This document shows, in pieces, positions 21,917-30,418 of a DNA stretch of 31,520 bases. Within the stretch, counting starts at the first letter, position 1, and every line of letters begins with the position of its first letter. The DNA is taken from positions 1 through 31,520 of the forward strand of contig DIXO01000005.1 of NCBI GenBank assembly GCA_002428735.1, given 5' to 3'. The position numbers and the translations under genes were made by a program. Under the pieces are notes generated by a model. The model did no database searches. It worked only from the letters and a program-made list of their open reading frames with translations, and was not told the DNA's origin. The stretch is from Syntrophaceae bacterium UBA6078 (GTDB taxonomy: Bacteria; Desulfobacterota; Syntrophia; Syntrophales; UBA2210).

Positions 21917-23353
21917 ATGAGATCGATAAGAAAAACCATATTTATCGCAGCAGTCATTTTTTCAGTGGGGATTTTTGCCGCCGCTGTCACGCCTGCTTCC
22001 GCTGCGCCCCAGGGTCCGGGGAGTTACCTGGTCCCGGCCAATTTCAGCACACTCGCGGAGCAGGTGAAGAGCGGCGTGGTAAATATCCGCGTCGAAAAGA
22101 CCGTACAGGGAAGAGGAGAAATGTCGCCCTTTTTCGGAAGAGAGCCCTTCGGGGGAAGAAGTCCCTTTGAAGATTTCTTCGGTCAGCTTCCCCGCGGAGA
22201 CAAGGGGCCGGCCCCCAAACAGCGCGGCACCGGTTCGGGGTTTATCATAGACCGAGGCGGTTATATTGTGACGAATAATCATGTCATTGAAGGAGCTGAC
22301 GCCATAGTCGTCACATTGAGCAACAAAAAGGAATACAAAGCGGAGCTGATCGGCAGGGATCCCAAGACAGATCTGGCCCTGCTGAAGATAGATTATTCAG
22401 GCGATCTCACACCGCTTCCCATGGGTGATTCCGGCGCACTCTCGGTAGGCGAGTGGGTTGTCGCGATCGGCAGTCCCTTCGGACTGGAGCAGACCGTGAC
22501 CGCCGGGATCGTCAGCGCGAAGGGGCGCGTCATCGGCGCGGGCCCCTATGATGATTTCATCCAGACGGACGCCTCGATCAACCCCGGAAACAGCGGAGGG
22601 CCTCTCATCAACATGAAAGGCGAGGTAATCGGGATTAATACGGCAATCGTCGCCGGCGGGCAGGGAATTGGATTCGCCATCCCCATCAATCTCGCACAGG
22701 GAATTGTTGAACAGTTAAAAAACAACGGAGAGGTCACACGGGCCTGGCTGGGAGTGGGCATCCAGGATCTCACGGAAGAGCTGGGAGTCTATTACGGCAT
22801 TGCGGACAGGAAGGGCGTGCTCGTCACGGAGGTCTACGAGAACAGTCCCGCCCGGAAGGGGGGCATCATGGTCGAAGATGTGATTGTCGCCGTTGACGGA
22901 ACACCTGTCGACTCAGGCCGCGTTCTCTCCGCAATGATCGCGAATCTTCCCGTCGGAAAACGGACCCGGATAACCGTCCTCAGAAACGGCGAGAAGAAAG
23001 ATTTCTCCGTTGAAATGGCCAAACGGACCGATGAGGAGGTTGTCGCTCAGAAGTCGATGCACGAAAGCGATGCTCTGGGGATCAAAGCCGCCCCCCTGTC
23101 CCCGGAGATCGCGAATCGCTTTGGTTACCGCGAAGACATGCAGGGTATCGCCGTCATGGATGTAAAACCGGGGAGCAAGGCCGAAACCGCCGGCGTGCGC
23201 CAGGGCGATATCGTGATATCGGTCAATCGCGTGAACGTCAAGACCGTTAGCGATTACCGTGAAGAAGTGAAAAAGGTGAAGGAGGGGGACGAGGTTCAGC
23301 TTCTGCTCCGCCGGGGGAGGGCCGGATTTATTGCCCTGACCATCGTAAAATAG
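21917..23353 (+). CDS. degP: HtrA/DegP-type periplasmic serine protease with two PDZ domains
   Basis: 478 residues. Signal peptide (hydrophobic 7-24, cleavage probably after PASA), trypsin-like domain with catalytic His122 (VTNNHVIEG), Asp152 (KTDLALLKI) and Ser226 (NPGNSGGPL), then two PDZ domains (~260-350 and ~385-475). Residues 65-100 hold the Phe/Gly/Pro-rich LA loop (PFFGREPFGGRSPFEDFFGQ) typical of DegP/DegQ. SD GGGAGGT is well placed. It degrades or refolds damaged envelope proteins. Position after the two-component genes suggests the system controls it. Confidence 0.95.
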   Translation: MRSIRKTIFIAAVIFSVGIFAAAVTPASAAPQGPGSYLVPANFSTLAEQVKSGVVNIRVEKTVQGRGEMSPFFGREPFGGRSPFEDFFGQLPRGDKGPAPKQRGTGSGFIIDRGGYIVTNNHVIEGADAIVVTLSNKKEYKAELIGRDPKTDLALLKIDYSGDLTPLPMGDSGALSVGEWVVAIGSPFGLEQTVTAGIVSAKGRVIGAGPYDDFIQTDASINPGNSGGPLINMKGEVIGINTAIVAGGQGIGFAIPINLAQGIVEQLKNNGEVTRAWLGVGIQDLTEELGVYYGIADRKGVLVTEVYENSPARKGGIMVEDVIVAVDGTPVDSGRVLSAMIANLPVGKRTRITVLRNGEKKDFSVEMAKRTDEEVVAQKSMHESDALGIKAAPLSPEIANRFGYREDMQGIAVMDVKPGSKAETAGVRQGDIVISVNRVNVKTVSDYREEVKKVKEGDEVQLLLRRGRAGFIALTIVK

Positions 23354-23365
23354 GGTTCAAGAGCG

Positions 23366-23393
23366 GGCGGCCCTTGCATTCCAGAGGGCCGCC
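23366..23393. terminator. Hairpin between htrA and the convergent oxidoreductase gene
   Basis: GGCGGCCCT and AGGGCCGCC form a perfect 9-bp GC-rich stem with a 10-nt loop, 12 nt after the htrA stop. There is no T-tract, so termination is plausible but not certain; it could serve both converging transcripts. Confidence 0.5.
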
Positions 23394-23436
23394 GCACTTA
23401 AGGATGCAAACCACTTTCTTGAATTCATCAGCACGG

Positions 23437-24411
23437 CTAATTTTTTAAAAACCCCACAAGCCGGTTGTTTATAACCTTCTCCGCGTCTGCAATAATCGTA
23501 TCGATAACCTCTTTTACGCTCAGCACGTTGTCTATCAACCCCATACACTGCCCGGCAGTTACGATACCCTCATTTATATTTCCATGCTGAAGCATCGACT
23601 GCCCCGTGGTTCCGGCTATCAATGGCCTCAATTCCTCAATAGTTGCGCCCTTTCTCTCCATCTCCAGGGCTTTTTCAGAGCTCGGCGTTCGGATCACCCT
23701 TTCCGTATTTCGAAATGCTCTCAGCAGTAACAAGGTGTCTCTTTCCGTGAATTGTAATATCCATTCTTTAATGGTTGGATGTACGGGGGATTCTTTCGTC
23801 AACATAAAGCGAGTCCCCATATTAACACCATCTGCACCAAGAGCCAGTGCGGCGACAAGGCCTCTTGCGTCACAGAACCCGCCGGAACCGATGATAGGAA
23901 TTTTTACAGCATTCGCGGTGGCCGGAATCAGAACAAGACCACCCACATCATCCTCACCCGGATGACCGGCACATTCATAACCATCGATACTGATAATATC
24001 GCACCCCAACGTTTCGGCCTTCCTGGCATGCCGTACGGTCGTACACTTATGTATAATCTTTACACCCGCTGCTTTTAATTTTCTTACAAATCGCTCCGGG
24101 TTATTCCCGGCGGTCTCCACTACGCTGACACCTTCTCCGATAATAGTATCAATGTAGTCATCGTAATCAATCTTCCGGAAGGTGGGCAACAGAGAGATAT
24201 TGACGCCGAAGGGTTTCTTTGTCATGTGCCTCGTTTTTTTGATTTCGGCGGCAAGTTCTTTGCCGCTTGAAAAAGACAGGGCAGTCATAATCCCCAATCC
24301 TCCGGCATTTGAGACGGCGCTCGTCAGTTCAGCGCGGGAAATCCACATCATGCCCCCTTGTATGATGGGATATTGAATATCTAACAACTCAGTTACTTTT
24401 GTCTTGAACAT
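23437..24411 (-). CDS. Nitronate monooxygenase/FabK-like FMN oxidoreductase
   Basis: 324-residue TIM-barrel flavoprotein of the NMO/2-nitropropane dioxygenase class. N-terminus LDIQYPIIQGGMMWISRAEL, then NAGGLGIMTA, the active-site segment GYECAGHPGEDDVGG with the catalytic-type His, the phosphate-binding GSGGFCDARGLVAALALGAD and GVNMGTRFM. It may oxidise nitronates or act as an enoyl reductase; sequence alone does not decide. The ATG at 24411 is 6 nt after AGGAGGA; the frame opening at TTG 24426 covers that SD. It is convergent with htrA and transcribed from the accessory region. Confidence 0.88.
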   Translation of the reverse strand: MFKTKVTELLDIQYPIIQGGMMWISRAELTSAVSNAGGLGIMTALSFSSGKELAAEIKKTRHMTKKPFGVNISLLPTFRKIDYDDYIDTIIGEGVSVVETAGNNPERFVRKLKAAGVKIIHKCTTVRHARKAETLGCDIISIDGYECAGHPGEDDVGGLVLIPATANAVKIPIIGSGGFCDARGLVAALALGADGVNMGTRFMLTKESPVHPTIKEWILQFTERDTLLLLRAFRNTERVIRTPSSEKALEMERKGATIEELRPLIAGTTGQSMLQHGNINEGIVTAGQCMGLIDNVLSVKEVIDTIIADAEKVINNRLVGFLKN

Positions 24412-24488
24412 GCATTCCTCCTGCAAAAAGTTGATTGTAACCGTTCATTGCATTTATTACTGATCAAGAATGGTCTGTCCACCAAAAT

Positions 24489-24508
24489 CGGTGGCCGTTT
24501 TGCCACCG
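24489..24508. repeat. Strong hairpin upstream of the NMO-like gene
   Basis: CGGTGGC, loop CGTTTT, GCCACCG: a perfect 7-bp stem, flanked by A-runs on the plus strand (ATTTT downstream on the minus strand). The preceding CCACC can pair with GGTGG alternatively, so two structures compete. Terminator for transcription entering from the right, or an attenuator of the NMO-like gene. Confidence 0.4.
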
Positions 24509-24799
24509 AAAAAAGTCACCTCAAGAGTGGATAATACTTGATTGTCAAAAGACCTTACGCGCACATAACCTTCGATAGGTAGACAAATAATGTTCCGGAT
24601 GCGGGGAATCGCTACAGGAAATACTTGATAGCACGGTTGTACGCTTCAGTATGGAGTTATTCTCCCGACACTGCTTCCGTGCACTCTACCAGAAACTGAC
24701 AGCCGACGGCCCCCCCTCCGCATAACGCCGCCCCCTGATACCTCTTGGCATCTCCCCGCGGAAAGGGATGAATCTCCAAGCCCTTACGGACGTGGCATC

Positions 24800-24931
24800 T
24801 TATAATTCAAGCTCCGCTTGTCCTGCATCTTCTTCCCCCTGCATCTCAACATATTTCCGAATAATCTTATCGTCAATAGTTTCATACAGTGACTGTATCA
24901 AAGCGCCCCCAGAAGATACAGCATATGGCTC
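24800..24931 (-). pseudogene. C-terminal remnant of an IS200/IS605-type (Y1) transposase
   Basis: On the minus strand an open stretch of 43 codons reads PYAVSSGGALIQSLYETI, then IIRKYVEMQGEEDAGQAELEL and a stop. This matches the usual end of Y1 transposases (a PSY-V-S-GGA stretch followed by a helix ending in KYIE-Q). An in-frame stop lies just upstream (24932-24934) and no start or catalytic HUH motif is present, so only a fragment survives. Confidence 0.45.
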
Positions 24932-24935
24932 TCAC

Positions 24936-24955
24936 CCCCGCCCTTACGGACGGGG
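24936..24955. repeat. IS605-like subterminal hairpin
   Basis: CCCCGCCC, loop TTAC, GGACGGGG: 7 of 8 pairs. The core CCCTTACGGACG is repeated at 24781-24792, so the transposase remnant is bracketed by two copies of the motif, as expected for ends of an IS200/IS605 element. Bases 24509-24799 otherwise show nothing I can name. Confidence 0.4.
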
Positions 24956-25037
24956 AACTCCCGCTAAATTAGAGGAAATTATCGGTTTTCAAAAAGATTG
25001 TGGCACATTCGTGAACAGCAGTAGCTGAGGAGGGATT

Positions 25038-25247
25038 ATGGTTCGATCATCAAAAGTCCCGTTATTCGATATGAGCAAGGGAGCTCTTGTCTTTAAATAC
25101 AAATGTCCCCCGCTTTACTGGTTTTGGTTTTCTGGTTTTATTGTTTTACTATCGAAATTGCTCTTTTACATTTGCGGTGAGGACCGCGCCGGTCAAGAAC
25201 CACCAGTTTTACTCAGACGAGCCGAAAGCGGGTACCGCAGATCGTAA
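25038..25247 (+). CDS. Small ORF with one predicted membrane segment
   Basis: 69 codons starting at ATG 25038, 3 nt after a strong SD (AGGAGGG). Residues ~26-46 (LYWFWFSGFIVLLSKLLFYI) form a hydrophobic helix; the tail is charged. The frame overlaps the 3' end of the convergent VOC gene by 35 nt, and the last ~20 residues are that gene's antisense, so the ORF may be a truncated remnant. I do not recognise a family. The SD and the membrane segment are the only support. Confidence 0.33.
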   Translation: MVRSSKVPLFDMSKGALVFKYKCPPLYWFWFSGFIVLLSKLLFYICGEDRAGQEPPVLLRRAESGYRRS

Positions 25248-25986
25248 CTGTGTTTTCTCCTACAAGCAAACCGCGCGTCTCGGCCCGTCTCATCACTTCG
25301 TCGTGGTTGATTACCGAGAGGTCAACAGTACTAAGGCCTTCACCACGGTCGTCGGAGATGGTCACAAAACGCAACTCCGCATCATCTAGATTAATTATTG
25401 GCTGGCCGTGGTGGTCGCTCAGAAGTGGTAAATCAAGGATTTGGCCCCAGCGAGCCGCTAAAGACAACGGATTATCTGCTTGTAACTCGGCTGCGCGCAT
25501 TGCCAGTACTAGGCTGCTCGGTGCCATACCAATCCATTTGCCGCCGGCAGGATGCCATGCTCCACGGGGATCATCCTGATCACCCGAGCTCCAGTTGATC
25601 GACATAATCGCGCCGCCGGTGTGATGCGGGTGCAACTGAATGCCCTGATAATCACCGTAATCTCTCCCTCCAACAATGGGTATCCCCATTTTATCTACGC
25701 GGCGGCGTGCTTCAGCTAGCCACTCGACACTGGTCTGCATGATCACCATGTAGCCTCCATCGCCTTTACGTCGATCAAGATAGCGGCCAGCGGCAGTGCC
25801 ATCCTTTACCGGCGCCACTACCTCCAGAAAACTGTTTCCTACCGGCATCAGCGCATTCTCGAGCCCCCAGCGACCAACATAGGGATCAACGTGACAAATG
25901 TTCAGGTCGAATACCGCCTCAAAGTCGGCGACGACCGGTCTTAGCTGTTTAGCTACCAGGCAGATCTGGCGCATTCTCAATATCAT
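25213..25986 (-). CDS. VOC (glyoxalase/dioxygenase fold) family protein
   Basis: 257 residues with two babbab repeats of the VOC fold: MRQICLVAKQLRPVVADFEA at the start, VGNSFLEVVAPVKDGTAAGR at the end of the first module, HPHHTGGAIMSINWS and a second module with LRFVTISDDRGEGLSTVDL. Potential metal ligands include the His cluster (HPHH) and Glu in FLEVV. Reaction unknown; related proteins are often assigned to aromatic or carbonyl detoxification. ATG 25986 has SD AGGAGA 6 nt upstream. It stands alone between mobile-element traces and may be acquired. Confidence 0.8.
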   Translation of the reverse strand: MILRMRQICLVAKQLRPVVADFEAVFDLNICHVDPYVGRWGLENALMPVGNSFLEVVAPVKDGTAAGRYLDRRKGDGGYMVIMQTSVEWLAEARRRVDKMGIPIVGGRDYGDYQGIQLHPHHTGGAIMSINWSSGDQDDPRGAWHPAGGKWIGMAPSSLVLAMRAAELQADNPLSLAARWGQILDLPLLSDHHGQPIINLDDAELRFVTISDDRGEGLSTVDLSVINHDEVMRRAETRGLLVGENTVTICGTRFRLV

Positions 25987-26002
25987 AGTCTTCTCCTGTT
26001 TG

Positions 26003-26024
26003 CATAAGCACTTAAAAACTTATG
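26003..26024. promoter_or_regulatory. Inverted repeat upstream of the VOC gene, candidate operator
   Basis: CATAAG-N10-CTTATG, a perfect 6+6 inverted repeat about 17 bp upstream of the VOC start, between the start and a likely promoter to its right. Spacing fits a dimeric repressor. Confidence 0.35.
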
Positions 26025-26062
26025 TCTTTGTGTACCTTAGATAACTCGAGGGTATAATAGTC

Positions 26063-26138
26063 GGAAATTCCGGGAGGAAATTCCGGGACAGCATACTTAT
26101 CTATTGAGGAAATTCCGGGACAGCATACTTATCTATTG
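26063..26138. repeat. Tandem 32-bp direct repeat (REP-like, GGAAATTCCGGGACAG core)
   Basis: Two perfect 32-bp units, 26075-26106 and 26107-26138, preceded by a partial unit GGAAATTCCGGG at 26063-26074. The core contains the palindrome GGAAATTCC. Very similar sequences with TTCCGGGGACAG are scattered in many Deltaproteobacteria near Y1/RAYT-type transposases. The 381-bp gap 25987-26367 holds nothing else that I can support as a gene. Confidence 0.7.
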
Positions 26139-26367
26139 CATGAATGGATTATTGTATATCCGCACTTTTATAAAAATACAAACCCTCTCTTTCTGAGAAA
26201 CGGGACTTTCGATGATCAGGCCAGGATCCTTTGGTTATTACTGCTCCTGTTCATTGACGCATAAAGCAGAAGCGTCTTCAATAAACTTTGCAGCTTGCTA
26301 ACTTCATTATGGTACTTTGTCAAGGGATATTGCGGTAAGATTTTCAATCGGAGCGTCCGGAGTTTTC

Positions 26368-29300
26368 CTAAAACATCCGTTCGATCTCCCCGATCTTTTC
26401 CTCGAGCCGCTTGGGGGAGACGGGGCGGGTGGTCTTCATCTCGGGAGCGAAGACGGAGATTTTGTACTCCTCCACCAACCACCGGTACTCTTCCAGCGCT
26501 TGTTTCCTCTCCTCGGAAGGAGATACGATCTCTTCGCGGAGCCCCTCCAGCCTTTCGGTGAAAGGCCTGACCTTTTCGGCCTTGGCCGCGTCTTTTTCGA
26601 GGTGGGGAATCCCCCGCTCGGCGCGGACCGCGACGGCCTTCAGGTACCGTGGGATATTGGTCAGCCGCTCGCCGTCGTAGATCTCGACGAACCCTTCCGG
26701 GAGCAGCCGGTCGATATCCCCCCTGAGGGCGGCAATGAAGATTTGCTCAGCCCGGTTGGCCCGGCTGGCGGACTCCAGCCGCCGGAAGGTCTCGTCCGTT
26801 TCTCCCCGCGCCCTGAGCACCGGGATGATGCCTTGCAGAAGTTCCTGCGCCCGCGGGAAGAGGGCCTGACGTGCCGTCTTCGCGTATTCGTCGAAGGCCT
26901 CCTTTGTCCGGATGTTCTGCTCCAGGAGGGATCTGACGATTTTTTGATAGAGCGCCTGCTCGATCGCTTTGACGCCCCCGCTGGCGCGGGCCGCGGCGTG
27001 GACCTCCTTCGGGAGAGTCAGGCTTTTCGTTAAAAAGTTCATGTCCTTTTTCAGGGTGAGTCCGTACAGCGCGGCGACTCCCTGCCGGTGGGCGATGTCC
27101 GCCCGTTCCCGGTCGCTGAAAAGGCGAATAGCGACGCTTCCGTCCTCTCCCCGCTCCAGTGCCGGGTACGCCGATCCACCCCCTTTCAGAGGGATCTCTT
27201 CGGGGAGGCTGCCGAAGTTCCACGCGGTGATCCTTTCCCGCTCCCACCGTTTCTTGGCCGCCTTCAGGACGTACGATTCCTCACCGGAAGGAATCTCCCC
27301 GCGCAATTCGTCGATGTCGCGGGCGGAGCGGATCTCCTCCCCCTTTTCGTTCACGATGGCGAAGCGCATCTTCAGGTAATCGGGGAGACTGTCCGCCGGC
27401 CACGCCGAAGCCGGGATGCTGACATTGAATGTTTCGTGGATCATCCCCGCCAGAGAGGTGACGAGGGGAACCGCATCATCATGTCGCATGCCCTGCAGTA
27501 TCGTATCGACCGTCTGCGGAATGGGGATCAGCTTCCGGCGATACTCCTTGGGGAGACCCTTGAGGAGGTGGATCACTTTGTCTTTCAGGAGGGCAGGAAT
27601 CTGCCGGTCCGCCGTTTCCAGGGGAAGATGAGCAGCCGCCCCGGAAGGGATGCGGATGGTGACCCCGTCATCTTCCGCGCCGGGTGCGAACCGGTACGCA
27701 CAGGACAGGACCCTGGTTCCCAAAGTGATCTCGTCGGGATATTGAGCAATCTCCTCCTCGGGGCAGGAAGCCATGATTTCTTTCCTGGTCATCCGGAGAA
27801 AATCGTCACCACCTTTATCTTTGATGAGCTTCTTCAGGGTCTGGATGTTGTAGGCGATCCCGATCCGCTCCTCGTAGAACCGGGCAAGGATATCTTCACT
27901 CACCAGGATGTCCCGCCGGCGGATCTTATCCTCCATCCCGGCCACTTCATCCATCAGGGCCAGGTTATGGGCCAGGAAGGGGGGCGGGTTCCTGACATCC
28001 CCCTCCACGAGGGCACTCCGGATGAAAACCTTCGTGGCTTGGGCGGGATCGATGCGGCCGTATGAGACGGGCCGCCCCGGGATGATGATCAGGCCGTGAA
28101 GGGTGACCTGCTCGGTTGCCACCACCTCGCCCCGGTTCTTCTCCCAGTGCGGTTCCAGGTAAGCGCGGCGGCAGAGATCGCCCGCCACCTCCTCCAGCCA
28201 TTCGGGCTGTATGACGGCGCTCATCCGGGCGAAGAGCCGGGATGTCTCCACCAGTTCCGCCGAGACGATCCAGTCCCCCCCGCGGTTGAAAAGCCCTGAT
28301 CCGGGAAAGAGCATCGCTTCCTTCCCCTTCGCCATCCGGTAGAGGTTCTTCTCTTTTCTGATCCCGATGCTCGACAGGTACCCCCCCAAAATGGCCTTGT
28401 GGATACCCGCGTAGAGGGCCTCCCCCTGGAGCCGGTGTGTCCCCTTCTCATAACCGGCCTCTTTGAGGATATCGCCTATCTGATCGCGGACATCCCGCCA
28501 TTCCCGCATCCGCCGGTACGAGAGGAAATGCTCTTTGCAGAAGCGGCGCATCCGGTTTTGCGTCTTTTCCTCCTTGAGGACCTCGTGGTACCGGTTCCAG
28601 ATGTTGAGGAGGGTGATGAAGTCGGAGGCCGGGTTTATAAAGGGCTTGTGCGCCTGGTCGGCGGCCTGCTCCTTTTCCAGGGGTCGATCCCGGGGGTCCT
28701 GAACGGAAAGCGCGGCGGCGATGACGATGATCTCTTCCCCGCACCCCCCTTTCCCGGCGTCTAGGATCATTCGCGCGATCCGGGGATCGAGGGGGAGGCG
28801 CGCCATCTCGCATCCTCTCCGTGTCAGGATGGTTTTCTTTTCCTCTGTCTCTATGGCGCCCAACTCTCGGAGGAGGTTGAGACCGTCACGGATGGCATTG
28901 GGGGATGGCGGATCAATAAAGGGAAAGGAGGCGATGTCGCCGACCTTCAAAGCGACCATCCGGAGGATCACCTCGGCCAGGTTGGAGCGGCGGATCTCCG
29001 GCGGGGTGAAGAAGGGACGGCTCTCATAATCCTCCTCTGCGTAGAGGCGGACGCAGATCCCGTCCTGCACCCGTCCGCACCGCCCTGCCCTCTGGATGGC
29101 GCTGCTCTTCGATATAGTTTTAATGGGGAGCCTGCTGGTCCGCGTTCCGGGGCTGTATTCGGATATCCGCGCCAGACCGGTATCGACGACGTAGCGAATC
29201 CCCGGGATGGTGATGGATGTCTCGGCCACGTTGGTGGCAACGACGGTCTTCCGTGTGCGCGTCCGCGCAAAGACACGCTGTTGCTGGGAGGAGGATAGCC

Positions 29301-30303
29301 GTCCGAAAAGAGGCAGAACGGTGGCGTTGGTGCGGGACCGTCCCGTGAGGATGTCGCAGGTGTCCACGATGTCCTGCTGTGTGGGCATGAAGACGAGGAC
29401 ATCTCCGGGGCCTTCCCTTTCGAGTTCACCAACCGCCTCGACCGCAGCTTCGATGTACGATGCCTCCTCGTTTTCCGTCTGACCGGCGGGCCGCCATCTG
29501 ACCTCCACCGGGTACATCCGCCCGGACACCTCGATGATGGGGGCGTTGTCGAAGGCCTTCGAGAATGTCTGGGGGTCGATGGTCGCCGAGGTGATGATCA
29601 CCTTCAGGTCATCTCTCCGGGCCAGGAGGTTTTTGAGAATCCCGAGGAGAAAATCGATATTCGTGCTCCGTTCGTGCGCTTCGTCGATGATCAGGGTGTC
29701 GTAGGCGTTGAGGAAGCGGTCAGACTGGGTCTCCATGAGGAGAACGCCGTCGGTCATCACCTTGATATGGATATCCCGGTTCGTGACATCCTGGAAACGG
29801 ATCTTGTAGCCGACGGAGCGGCCCATCGGCTCCTTCAGCTCGTAAGCGATCCTCTGTGCAACGGTGACGGCGGCGATCCTCCGGGGTTGGGTGCATCCCA
29901 CAAAGCCTTCCACACCGCGTCCCGCTTCCAGGCACATCTTCGGGATCTGCGTGGTCTTCCCGGAGCCGGTCTCGCCGGTGATGACGATAACCTGGTTGTC
30001 GCGGATGGCCGCCACGATTTCATCCTTTTTCTCCGTGATGGGGAGAGAAGCGGGATAGGTTATCTCTGGAAGGTGTGCACGGCGGGCATCCCGTTTCCGT
30101 ATCGAGACACGCACCTTCGCATTAAGGCGGCGGAGCCGTGACAGAGCATCGTGGCTGACGCGATCTTTTTGGAGGATCCGATCTATGCGGCGTAGTTCTT
30201 CGGCGATGAGACGCCGGTCGGGGGCCAGAGCACTCTCCATCCGGGAGCGAATGTGTTTCTGCAGAGATCGTATGTCAGTCGCCGGCGTTTTCATAGTGCG
30301 CAT
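26368..30303 (-). CDS. hrpA: ATP-dependent RNA helicase HrpA (DEAH box)
   Basis: 1311 residues, the normal length for HrpA. Helicase motif I GETGSGKTT (110-118), II DEAH (207-210), III SAT (239-241), VI QRAGRCGR, followed by the HA2/OB-fold region and the long C-terminal DUF3418 domain special to bacterial HrpA. It acts on structured RNA and stalled ribosomes in the cytoplasm. No SD is obvious before ATG 30303; ATG 30294 is equally possible. It is flanked by a 115-bp gap from the prephenate dehydrogenase gene on the same strand. Confidence 0.95.
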   Translation of the reverse strand: MRTMKTPATDIRSLQKHIRSRMESALAPDRRLIAEELRRIDRILQKDRVSHDALSRLRRLNAKVRVSIRKRDARRAHLPEITYPASLPITEKKDEIVAAIRDNQVIVITGETGSGKTTQIPKMCLEAGRGVEGFVGCTQPRRIAAVTVAQRIAYELKEPMGRSVGYKIRFQDVTNRDIHIKVMTDGVLLMETQSDRFLNAYDTLIIDEAHERSTNIDFLLGILKNLLARRDDLKVIITSATIDPQTFSKAFDNAPIIEVSGRMYPVEVRWRPAGQTENEEASYIEAAVEAVGELEREGPGDVLVFMPTQQDIVDTCDILTGRSRTNATVLPLFGRLSSSQQQRVFARTRTRKTVVATNVAETSITIPGIRYVVDTGLARISEYSPGTRTSRLPIKTISKSSAIQRAGRCGRVQDGICVRLYAEEDYESRPFFTPPEIRRSNLAEVILRMVALKVGDIASFPFIDPPSPNAIRDGLNLLRELGAIETEEKKTILTRRGCEMARLPLDPRIARMILDAGKGGCGEEIIVIAAALSVQDPRDRPLEKEQAADQAHKPFINPASDFITLLNIWNRYHEVLKEEKTQNRMRRFCKEHFLSYRRMREWRDVRDQIGDILKEAGYEKGTHRLQGEALYAGIHKAILGGYLSSIGIRKEKNLYRMAKGKEAMLFPGSGLFNRGGDWIVSAELVETSRLFARMSAVIQPEWLEEVAGDLCRRAYLEPHWEKNRGEVVATEQVTLHGLIIIPGRPVSYGRIDPAQATKVFIRSALVEGDVRNPPPFLAHNLALMDEVAGMEDKIRRRDILVSEDILARFYEERIGIAYNIQTLKKLIKDKGGDDFLRMTRKEIMASCPEEEIAQYPDEITLGTRVLSCAYRFAPGAEDDGVTIRIPSGAAAHLPLETADRQIPALLKDKVIHLLKGLPKEYRRKLIPIPQTVDTILQGMRHDDAVPLVTSLAGMIHETFNVSIPASAWPADSLPDYLKMRFAIVNEKGEEIRSARDIDELRGEIPSGEESYVLKAAKKRWERERITAWNFGSLPEEIPLKGGGSAYPALERGEDGSVAIRLFSDRERADIAHRQGVAALYGLTLKKDMNFLTKSLTLPKEVHAAARASGGVKAIEQALYQKIVRSLLEQNIRTKEAFDEYAKTARQALFPRAQELLQGIIPVLRARGETDETFRRLESASRANRAEQIFIAALRGDIDRLLPEGFVEIYDGERLTNIPRYLKAVAVRAERGIPHLEKDAAKAEKVRPFTERLEGLREEIVSPSEERKQALEEYRWLVEEYKISVFAPEMKTTRPVSPKRLEEKIGEIERMF

Positions 30304-30418
30304 GATATACAGGATTATCGTGATCTGAAAAAGGAGAAATCTGCGGCGTCAGCATGTGACAGGGACGGTTTCAAAAACATGATTCCTCACGGTAATACGG
30401 AGAGGGCTGAACGCTGAC

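Noticed and set aside
26075..26138. CRISPR array
   Set aside because: The 32-bp units are directly adjacent with no spacers and no cas genes are present.
26216..26482. Minus-strand ORF after hrpA
   Set aside because: Overlaps the hrpA 3' end in another frame and has no ribosome-binding site or family similarity.
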